This document shows positions 1-5,207 of a stretch of 6,549 nucleotides of DNA, piece by piece. Within the stretch, counting starts at the first letter, position 1. The number at the start of each line of letters is the position of its first letter. This DNA is from an uncultured Lachnospiraceae bacterium (GTDB lineage Bacteria > Bacillota > Clostridia > Lachnospirales > Anaerotignaceae), in the NCBI GenBank assembly GCA_944384285.1, contig CALWSX010000058.1, forward strand, positions 1 through 6,549. Direction: 5' to 3'. A program made the position numbers and the translations under genes. A model generated the notes under the pieces. That model was not told the DNA's origin, searched no databases, and worked only from the letters and a program-made list of their open reading frames with translations.

Positions 1-57
1 CTCTGAAAATGCAAAAATCCGGTTACTCCTTCTTTTTATGGCATCCTATATTCCAAT
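1..57 (-). promoter_or_regulatory. Partial T-box riboswitch leader (5' part of Stem I), running off the left edge
   Basis: Read leftward from the predicted transcription start near 57, the RNA contains GAAGGAGTAACC (about 21-32), then a short spacer, then TTTTCAGAG at the window edge. This order, a purine-rich GAxxxAGTA segment followed some 15-20 nt later by CAGAG(AG), is what I know of the 5' side of T-box Stem I, where AGUA forms part of the S-turn motif. T-box leaders sense uncharged tRNA and control aminoacyl-tRNA synthetase, amino-acid biosynthesis or transport genes in Firmicutes. The specifier loop, the antiterminator and the controlled gene are all outside the window, so the amino acid cannot be named. 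The AAGGAG could instead be a Shine-Dalgarno site, but only ATT or TTG would follow at usable distance. The call rests on motif order alone. Confidence 0.55.
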
Positions 58-63
58 ATTAAG

Positions 64-92
64 ATTATAAAATTTTTAAATATTTTTGTCAA
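64..92 (-). promoter_or_regulatory. Consensus sigma-A promoter reading left, out of the window
   Basis: On the minus strand TTGACA (92-87) and TATAAT (69-64) are separated by exactly 17 bp of A/T-rich DNA, a perfect match to the housekeeping promoter consensus. The -35 lies only 7 bp past the ybaK stop codon. Transcription should start near 57 and run into the putative T-box leader. The downstream gene is outside the window. Because this promoter is so strong, the leftward gene is probably transcribed independently of ybaK, although no terminator is visible between them. Confidence 0.85.
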
Positions 93-99
93 CTGATTT

Positions 100-582
100 T
101 TATTCTTCTTTTTGACATATAATATCAAAAACTGAAGCACCGGTAACTTTAATTAAGTCAGAAGGATTTATAATTATTTGTTTTCCCCTTTCCCCAGCAC
201 TTATATATATTTCAGAAAGTTTTTCTGATGAAACATCTAAAAAAGTAGGGAATCTTTTTTTCATACCTATAGGAGAACAGCCGCCTCTTATATATCCTGT
301 CACAGTAAGAAGGTCTTTTACATGAAGCATCTCTATTTTTTTGTTATTTGAAACCTTTGCCGCTTTTTTTAAATCAAGCTCTTCTGCTACAGGAATAACA
401 AAAACATTTATTCCGTTTTTATCCCCTTTTGCAACAAGCGTTTTATATACAACTGAAGGGGAAACTCCTATTTTTTTCGCTGCTGATACTCCGGATAAAT
501 CATTTTCACTATACTCATATTCAGCAGAAGAATAATTTATTTTTTGTTTTTCAAGTAATCTCATAGCATTTGTTTTCTGCAT
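100..582 (-). CDS. ybaK: Cys-tRNA(Pro)/Cys-tRNA(Cys) deacylase, YbaK/EbsC family
   Basis: This 160-residue cytoplasmic protein fits the whole single-domain YbaK family, which hydrolyses Cys-tRNA(Pro) mischarged by prolyl-tRNA synthetase and so protects translation fidelity. Visible family features are VYKTL with the conserved lysine at residue 47 (equivalent to the functional Lys46 of E. coli YbaK), PVAEELDLKKAAK around 64-76, the GYIRGGCSPIG loop at 96-106 and the SAGERGK segment at 128-134. The E. coli protein has GYLVGGISPLG at the same loop. The start is supported by GGAG at 594-591, 8 nt upstream of the ATG. The gene stands alone, divergent from the vanW operon, and is followed by a leftward T-box-like leader, also a tRNA-charging theme. 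YbaK-like homologues can have other editing specificities, so the substrate is inferred from family resemblance. Confidence 0.93.
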   Translation of the reverse strand: MQKTNAMRLLEKQKINYSSAEYEYSENDLSGVSAAKKIGVSPSVVYKTLVAKGDKNGINVFVIPVAEELDLKKAAKVSNNKKIEMLHVKDLLTVTGYIRGGCSPIGMKKRFPTFLDVSSEKLSEIYISAGERGKQIIINPSDLIKVTGASVFDIICQKEE

Positions 583-620
583 TTTATATTCTCCATAAAT
601 TTAGTAATCTTTATTCAAAA

Positions 621-649
621 ATAATATCACTTTTTATTTAAAAAGTAAA
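621..649 (-). promoter_or_regulatory. Possible promoter of ybaK
   Basis: On the minus strand TTTACT (649-644) and TATTAT (626-621) are spaced by 17 bp, giving 4/6 and 5/6 matches to the sigma-A consensus. Transcription would start about 30 nt upstream of the ybaK ribosome binding site. The region is so A/T-rich that chance matches are likely, so this is only the best candidate seen. The 583-782 gap holds nothing else that I recognise apart from the opposing promoter at 712-740. Confidence 0.35.
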
Positions 650-711
650 ATAGAAATATTAAATTTTAGATATATTAATAATAACTGTAATACAATATTA
701 ATATAACTTAC

Positions 712-740
712 TTGAAATATAATGTTTGATTTTGTATAAT
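712..740 (+). promoter_or_regulatory. Sigma-A promoter of the vanW - AIR synthase-like - mntP - PAP2 operon
   Basis: TTGAAA (712-717) and TATAAT (735-740) are separated by 17 bp, a 5/6 plus 6/6 match. The expected start is near 747, giving a leader of about 35 nt that ends in AAAGGA (768-773), 9 nt before the ATG at 783. The leader is too short for a riboswitch, and I see no clear operator palindrome. No comparable promoter is needed or visible in the 1-21 bp gaps further down the operon. Confidence 0.8.
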
Positions 741-782
741 TATAATACTTAATATTGAATCTAACAGAAAGGACCAGATAAT

Positions 783-2753
783 ATGAACCCTGATGATCGT
801 AATAATGTCGATAAAGAGAATAACGGTTTTGAAAATACCGACAACGAAATCGATTTAAGAAAAATATCAGCCAAGCTTATTGATGAAGATGATATTGATG
901 ATTTTGATATTGAAAAATCTTTTTCTCAAGACTCAAATGAAAAAAACAATACCTTTTCACCGACAACCTCTTATGATAATGACATTAATAACAATTCAGA
1001 TGTTAAAGACTTGTCTGATGTTTTTTCTGATAACAATAATGATATAAATGATGAATTTGAACATAAAGAAGATATTTCAATAAATACCGAGTCTTCTTTA
1101 AATAAAAATGCTTTATCTGAAAACAAGCCTTTAAATGACTCTCATAAAAACATAAAAAGTACATCATATAAAGATTTTTCATCAAAAAACTCAGATATAC
1201 CTTTAAATAAAAATATTAACAATTCTAAAGAAACTAAACCTAAAAAAAATATTGTTAAAATAATTATTGCTGCTGTAATTGTTATTATAATTATAGCTGT
1301 ATTTATAGTATATTCCAAAGCCTCTAGCATAATAAACAGTAACCTTATATTAAACGGAATATTAATAGAAAATGTAGATGTTTCCCAGATGACTAAAGAC
1401 GAGGCTATAAACCATTTATCAGAAACTATTTCTGATGGAGAAAATGGAAGCACATTACGTCTTTATGTTGATGATTATGAAAAAGAAGTTAGTTACTATG
1501 ATTTGGGTGTTAAATATGACTTCCAAAAAGCCGTAGACGAAGCATATCTTATAGGCAGAAATGATTCTTTCTTTAATAATGTTAAAACTATACTTTCTCT
1601 TAAATCATCACCTCAAAATATTATTATTGAAAAATCACATGATGATGAAAGTCTTAATAAAATTTTGGCACAAATTTCAGAAGATTTAAACAGCGAAGCT
1701 GTAGATGCTAAAATAAAAACATCTCCTGGAAGTGGTAAATTTACAGTAGAAGAAGAAAAAATTGGATATACAGTATTAGTTGAACCAACAAAAGAAAAAA
1801 TACTTAATGCTATAAATGATAACATTACTGGTGACATAGTAATAGAAACAGAAAAAGTTATGCCTAAAATAAAGAAAGAAGATCTTTCAACTATAAGCGA
1901 TAATTTAGGCTCTTACTATACATCTTTTTCTGCCGGAGCAGTAAACAGAAACATTAACTTAGAAGTAGGAAGCAAAAATGTTAATGGTACAATTCTTATG
2001 CCTGGAGAAACTTTCTCTATGAACGAAGGTTTAGGGCCTCAGACTTATGCAGCAGGATACAGGAATGCAGCTGTTTATGTAAATGGGAAAGTTGAAGATG
2101 GTATTGCTGGTGGTGTTTGTCAGCTTACCACAACTCTTTATAATGCTGTAATTTTAGCAGAACTTGAGGTTGTACAAAGAAGTAATCATTCTCTTCCTGT
2201 TGCTTATGTAAAAACAGGTTTTGATGCCGCTGTTGCCGGAACTTATAAAGATTTAAAATTTAAAAATAATACTGATTATCCTATATATATTGAAATGTAT
2301 GTTTCAGGCACAAAAGTTTATTCTAATATCTATGGAACTGAAACAAGAAGCCCAAACAGACATATTAAATTTGAAAGAGTTTATGTTCGTACAATTCCAC
2401 AGCCTCCTGAAAAAATAATTGAAGACCCTGAACTTAAAGAAGGCGAAAGAGTTGTTGAACATAAAGGCCAAACAGGATCTGTTGTTGAGCTTTATAAATA
2501 TGTATATGAGGGAGACAAACTTATATCTAAAGATTGGTTCTCTACTTCAAATTATATTGCTACAGCTGATGAAGTAAGAGTCGGAACTAAAAAAGACGAA
2601 TCAAAACCGGCTTCAACAACTGATAATGCATCAGGTAATTTTGTACCAGGAGAAAATACCTCAGGTACAAATACTAATCAAAATACTAACCAGAACAATA
2701 ACCAAAATAACGACCCAAATGTTAATGAAGACTTAGTTATCGGAGCGAACTGA
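783..2753 (+). CDS. Membrane-anchored VanW family protein with PG-binding-4 and G5-like domains
   Basis: A 656-residue protein with a clear layout. Residues 1-155 are hydrophilic, rich in Asp/Asn/Ser/Lys and probably disordered in the cytoplasm. Lysines at 152-155 precede one membrane helix at about 157-177, so the rest should lie outside. Residues about 235-350 resemble the putative peptidoglycan-binding domain PG_binding_4 (VDEAYLIGRNDS at 251-262). Residues about 375-518 are the VanW domain, with GGVCQLTTTLYNA at 443-455 including Cys446. Residues about 525-603 look like a G5 domain, ending VGTK. The last 50 residues are an Asn/Thr/Gln-rich tail. VanW is named from vancomycin-resistance clusters but its biochemical function is unknown, and such multidomain proteins are common in clostridia away from resistance genes. 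No van resistance genes are nearby. A wall-binding role is inferred. The start is set by AAAGGA 9 nt upstream. First gene of the operon. Confidence 0.9.
   Translation: MNPDDRNNVDKENNGFENTDNEIDLRKISAKLIDEDDIDDFDIEKSFSQDSNEKNNTFSPTTSYDNDINNNSDVKDLSDVFSDNNNDINDEFEHKEDISINTESSLNKNALSENKPLNDSHKNIKSTSYKDFSSKNSDIPLNKNINNSKETKPKKNIVKIIIAAVIVIIIIAVFIVYSKASSIINSNLILNGILIENVDVSQMTKDEAINHLSETISDGENGSTLRLYVDDYEKEVSYYDLGVKYDFQKAVDEAYLIGRNDSFFNNVKTILSLKSSPQNIIIEKSHDDESLNKILAQISEDLNSEAVDAKIKTSPGSGKFTVEEEKIGYTVLVEPTKEKILNAINDNITGDIVIETEKVMPKIKKEDLSTISDNLGSYYTSFSAGAVNRNINLEVGSKNVNGTILMPGETFSMNEGLGPQTYAAGYRNAAVYVNGKVEDGIAGGVCQLTTTLYNAVILAELEVVQRSNHSLPVAYVKTGFDAAVAGTYKDLKFKNNTDYPIYIEMYVSGTKVYSNIYGTETRSPNRHIKFERVYVRTIPQPPEKIIEDPELKEGERVVEHKGQTGSVVELYKYVYEGDKLISKDWFSTSNYIATADEVRVGTKKDESKPASTTDNASGNFVPGENTSGTNTNQNTNQNNNQNNDPNVNEDLVIGAN
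2670..2711 (+). repeat. Short Asn/Gln/Thr codon-repeat tract in the vanW 3' end
   Basis: Fourteen codons encode an NTNQNTNQNNNQNN-like tract, with imperfect repeats of AATACTAAtCAa and AACAATAAcCAa units at the DNA level. It forms the low-complexity, probably extended and unstructured C-terminal tail outside the cell. Copy number could vary between strains through slippage in multiples of three without breaking the frame. Confidence 0.6.
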
Positions 2754-2754
2754 T

Positions 2755-3747
2755 ATGAAAATTGGAAAACTTTCACCCAAGGATTTAGAAGAACTTATAT
2801 TAAATCCTATTGTGGAAAATACTATAAACAGAAATGAAGTAATTATTAGACCAAAAAACGGAGAAGATTGCAGTGCTGTTGATTTTGGAAAAGAATTTTG
2901 TATTATATCAACAGACCCTATTACAGGTGCAGACAAAAATGCTGCTTATTTAGCTGTTCATATTAACTGTAACGATATAGCTGCATCTGGAGGCGAACCT
3001 GTAGGAATACTTTTAACGGCTCTTTTCCCTCCAAAAACAACAAAAGAAGAAATAAAAGAAATAATAAAAGGTGCATATACTGCCGCAAATGAGCTTAACG
3101 TTGAAATTATCGGTGGACATACTGAAATTACAGATGCTGTTAACAAACCTGTTATATCGGGGACTATTATAGGAAAAACTAATGAACGTAACTTCATTTC
3201 TTCTTCCGGAGCAAAACCTGGTCAGGATATTATTCTTACAAAATGGGCCGGTGTTGAAGGTACAGTTATACTTGCTCATGATAACGAAAAATATCTTTTG
3301 GAAAAAATTAATAACGACACTGTCTTAGAAGCTAAAAATTTGAAATTTTCAATTTCCGTTGTAAAAGATAGTATTATTGCCAAAAACTTTGGTGCAACTG
3401 CCCTTCATGATGCAACGGAAGGCGGTGTTTTAGGCGCTATTTGGGAATTAGCAGAATGTTCCGGTGTTGGAGTATTAGTTTATGAAGATAAAATTCCTGT
3501 TCTTGATATAACAAAAGAAATTTGTTCTTTTTATGAAATTAATCCTTTACGACTTATTTCAAGCGGCTCTCTTGTTATTTCAACATTTAATGGAGAAAAT
3601 CTTGTATCTGAACTTAAACAAAATGGAATTAATGCAGAAATTGTTGGAAAAATTATTGATTCCGGTATGTATACTATTTCAAACGGCAATAAACTTTGTC
3701 TTGAAGAACCACAAAGTGATGAACTTTACAACGCAAAAAACAAATAA
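2755..3747 (+). CDS. AIR synthase-related (PurM/HypE-fold) protein, function unknown
   Basis: A 330-residue soluble protein with the two-domain AIR synthase fold shared by PurM, ThiL, SelD and HypE, enzymes that bind ATP and phosphorylate or activate substrates. Family-like segments are GEDCSAVD (36-43), STDPITG (52-58), NCNDIAASGGEPVGIL (71-86), GGHTEI (120-125), HDATEGGVLGAIWELA (218-233) and SSGSLVIS (269-276). The pattern is closest to HypE-type proteins. However, the C-terminus ends LYNAKNK without the terminal PRIC-type cysteine that HypE uses for cyanide ligand synthesis, and no other hydrogenase maturation gene is here. I therefore do not call it hypE; the substrate is unknown. The ATG lies 1 bp after the vanW stop with GGAG at 2742-2745 inside the vanW 3' end, so translation is probably coupled. 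Databases may label such proteins 'hydrogenase maturation factor'. Confidence 0.85.
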   Translation: MKIGKLSPKDLEELILNPIVENTINRNEVIIRPKNGEDCSAVDFGKEFCIISTDPITGADKNAAYLAVHINCNDIAASGGEPVGILLTALFPPKTTKEEIKEIIKGAYTAANELNVEIIGGHTEITDAVNKPVISGTIIGKTNERNFISSSGAKPGQDIILTKWAGVEGTVILAHDNEKYLLEKINNDTVLEAKNLKFSISVVKDSIIAKNFGATALHDATEGGVLGAIWELAECSGVGVLVYEDKIPVLDITKEICSFYEINPLRLISSGSLVISTFNGENLVSELKQNGINAEIVGKIIDSGMYTISNGNKLCLEEPQSDELYNAKNK

Positions 3748-3768
3748 AACATTATATAGAGGACAAAC

Positions 3769-4332
3769 ATGGACATATTTTCATTATTTATGATTTCTAT
3801 AGGCCTTGCGATGGACGCATTCGCAGTTTCCGTTACAAACGGAATATCCGTATCACGTTTTAATACAAAAGATGCGTTTAAAATGAGCACATATTTTGGA
3901 TTTTTTCAGTTTTTGATGCCGCTTATAGGTTATGCACTAGGTATTTCTATTAGCGGATACATAAAATCCTTTGATCATTGGATAGCATTTTTCCTTTTAT
4001 GCGCTATTGGCATAAATATGATAAAGGAATCTTTTGATAAAGACTGTGAAAAGGATATTAAAAAACAACTTACAAATAAGCTTTTATTCTTACAGGCTAT
4101 TGCAACAAGTATTGATGCTTTAGCCGTTGGCATAAGTCTTGCTTTACTTGATATTAATATTATATTTTCATCTTGTGTAATTGGTATAGTTGCTTTTGTA
4201 TTTAGTTTTGTTGGAGGAAAACTTGGCAAAAAAATGTCATGTTTTTTAAAAAGCAAAGCAGAACTTGCGGGCGGTATTATACTTATATTAATTGGTTTAA
4301 AAATACTTATTGAACATCTTTTCCTTTCTTAA
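3769..4332 (+). CDS. mntP: Manganese efflux pump MntP
   Basis: A 187-residue integral membrane protein of usual family length, predicted to export Mn(II) from the cytoplasm. It shows the internal two-repeat structure of MntP (formerly DUF204), each half carrying a DA-x-AV motif in a membrane helix: MDAFAVS with Asp16 in helix 1 and SIDALAVG with Asp116 in the second half. These match the essential Asp16 and Asp118 of E. coli MntP as I recall them. About six hydrophobic segments are visible, with a charged cytoplasmic-type linker at about 86-104 (KESFDKDCEKDIKKQ). The start is supported by AGAGGA at 3758-3763, 5 nt upstream of the ATG. It lies 21 bp after the AIR synthase-like gene, leaving no room for the yybP-ykoY manganese riboswitch often found ahead of mntP, so its expression probably follows the operon promoter. 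Confidence 0.93.
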   Translation: MDIFSLFMISIGLAMDAFAVSVTNGISVSRFNTKDAFKMSTYFGFFQFLMPLIGYALGISISGYIKSFDHWIAFFLLCAIGINMIKESFDKDCEKDIKKQLTNKLLFLQAIATSIDALAVGISLALLDINIIFSSCVIGIVAFVFSFVGGKLGKKMSCFLKSKAELAGGIILILIGLKILIEHLFLS

Positions 4333-4351
4333 AAAAGGAGGCTAAAAAGAT

Positions 4352-4864
4352 ATGAAATTTATACACTTTATTGATGAAAATCTTGTTTTATTTATAAGAA
4401 AGTATTTTAAAAATAAAATACTTGATTTCATAATGTTTATAGTTTCATTTCTGGGTAATTTAGGTTTAATATGGGTATTTATTGATATATATGTATTTTT
4501 CTTCGCAAAAAATAAGCCCTTAGGCATTGCTATATTTATAAGCTTAATAGTTAATGCTATTGTGGTAAACGCTGTTTTAAAGCCTCATTTTTCAAGAATA
4601 AGACCATACGAAAAATTAAAATTTGATATAAAAATTAAAAAACCGACTGACTATTCTTTCCCTTCCGGGCATACCGCTGCCTCGTTTGCAGTTGTTGGTG
4701 CTTTATATGTTTTTAATTCAAATTTATTTATTCCATCTTTGATTTTATCCTTACTTATGGGATTTTCAAGAATGTATTTAGGTGTACATTATTTTTCAGA
4801 TGTATTTGCCGGAGGTCTTATTGGATATATAATAGGTTTTATAGTTGGAAATATTATAATTTAA
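4352..4864 (+). CDS. PAP2-family membrane phosphatase (possible undecaprenyl-pyrophosphate or lipid phosphatase)
   Basis: A 170-residue integral membrane protein with all three phosphatase signatures of the PAP2 superfamily. They are KPHFSRIRP (Lys77, Arg84, Pro85; K-x6-RP), PSGH at 104-107 with His107 as likely acid/base, and SRMYLGVHYFSD at 139-150 with the nucleophilic His146 and Asp150 (SR-x5-H-x3-D). Helices flank these motifs, so the active site should face outward. Such enzymes dephosphorylate lipid phosphates, including undecaprenyl pyrophosphate during cell-wall lipid recycling, phosphatidylglycerol phosphate or phosphatidate. The sequence alone does not choose between these. AGGAGG at 4336-4341 precedes the ATG by 10 nt. 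It is the last gene of the operon, 19 bp after mntP and 6 bp before the terminator stem. Its place downstream of a VanW/peptidoglycan-binding gene makes a cell-envelope role plausible. Confidence 0.92.
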   Translation: MKFIHFIDENLVLFIRKYFKNKILDFIMFIVSFLGNLGLIWVFIDIYVFFFAKNKPLGIAIFISLIVNAIVVNAVLKPHFSRIRPYEKLKFDIKIKKPTDYSFPSGHTAASFAVVGALYVFNSNLFIPSLILSLLMGFSRMYLGVHYFSDVFAGGLIGYIIGFIVGNIII

Positions 4865-4870
4865 AAAATT

Positions 4871-4901
4871 AACCGCTGTAAAAAACAGCGGTTTTTTATT
4901 T
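4871..4901 (+). terminator. Bidirectional intrinsic terminator between the convergent operon and zinc-ribbon gene
   Basis: AACCGCTGT (4871-4879) pairs perfectly with ACAGCGGTT (4885-4893) around a 5-nt A loop. A T-rich run follows on the plus strand (4892-4901, overlapping the stem end). On the minus strand a T6 run (opposite 4863-4868) follows the same stem. It therefore fits termination of the PAP2 operon from the left and of the zinc-ribbon gene, whose stop codon begins at 4902, from the right. Confidence 0.93.
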
Positions 4902-5109
4902 AAAAATTATCTCTTAAATTTAATAAATCTTTTTCATCCATATAAATTTCTGTATATCCACAATTTTTACAAACAGCAACCTTTGGACTTCCTATGCGTT
5001 TTGCAAACAATTTTTTATCTACAGAAACAACAACTCCATATCCGCCACCATCAACTTTAAAACTAAGCCCTTCTGTCATTTCAGCATTACATCTTAAACA
5101 TTTTCTCAT
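4900..5109 (-). CDS. Small zinc-ribbon protein, predicted nucleic-acid binding
   Basis: A 69-residue protein with two CxxC pairs, Cys4/Cys7 near the N-terminus and Cys47/Cys50, enough for one zinc-ribbon site. Between them lies a glycine-rich stretch (VDGGGYGVVVS, 19-29) and a basic segment (KKLFAKRIGSPKVAV) that resembles small conserved Firmicute proteins usually annotated as zinc-ribbon nucleic-acid-binding proteins. The family has no established role that I know of. The start is supported by a GGGGGA ribosome binding site about 6 nt upstream of the ATG. It lies downstream of ftsK on the same strand, but a hairpin in the 98-bp gap suggests separate transcription. A weak TTTAAA/TAAAAT pair in that gap could be its own promoter, but the local A/T bias makes this unreliable. 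The stop codon overlaps the T-run of the bidirectional terminator. Confidence 0.8.
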   Translation of the reverse strand: MRKCLRCNAEMTEGLSFKVDGGGYGVVVSVDKKLFAKRIGSPKVAVCKNCGYTEIYMDEKDLLNLRDNF

Positions 5110-5155
5110 TATATTCCCCCTTACCTGTCTTTAATTATTTTAAATATTTTTTCAT

Positions 5156-5196
5156 AAATTTAAACAAAGGCAAGCGTAAAATCTTACTTGCCTTTG
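5156..5196 (-). terminator. Probable intrinsic terminator of ftsK
   Basis: On the minus strand CAAAGGCAAG (5196-5187) pairs over 10 bp without mismatch with CTTGCCTTTG (5174-5165), with a 12-nt loop. The T tract after it is broken (TTTAAATTT, 5164-5156). The hairpin begins 11 nt past the ftsK stop codon. The imperfect U-run may allow some readthrough into the zinc-ribbon gene. Confidence 0.7.
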
Positions 5197-5207
5197 AACA
5201 CTTATAT

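Noticed and set aside
1..31. Leftward coding start using AAGGAG (31-26) with ATT at 18-16 or TTG at 14-12
   Set aside because: Neither is a usual start at good spacing, the few residues available resemble nothing known to me, and the same bases fit T-box Stem I better. It stays open until the left flank is seen.
1003..1453. Open frames on the minus strand inside the vanW 5' half
   Set aside because: They are antisense to a well-supported gene, have odd Leu/Ile/Tyr-rich composition from A/T-rich DNA, and lack homology or plausible ribosome binding sites.
783..2753. Vancomycin resistance locus, suggested by the VanW domain
   Set aside because: No ligase, dehydrogenase, dipeptidase or two-component genes are present, and VanW domains are common outside resistance clusters.
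2755..3747. Calling the AIR-synthase-like gene hypE (hydrogenase maturation)
   Set aside because: There is no C-terminal cysteine motif and there are no hyp or hydrogenase genes nearby.
3533..3793. Plus-strand open frame overlapping the AIR-synthase-like 3' end and the mntP start
   Set aside because: It is out of frame with two clear genes and its product is low-complexity Leu/Lys-rich; a shadow.
5110..5160. Promoter for the zinc-ribbon gene (TTTAAA/TAAAAT pair)
   Set aside because: The match is weak with a 16-bp spacer in very A/T-rich DNA; too little to list as a feature.
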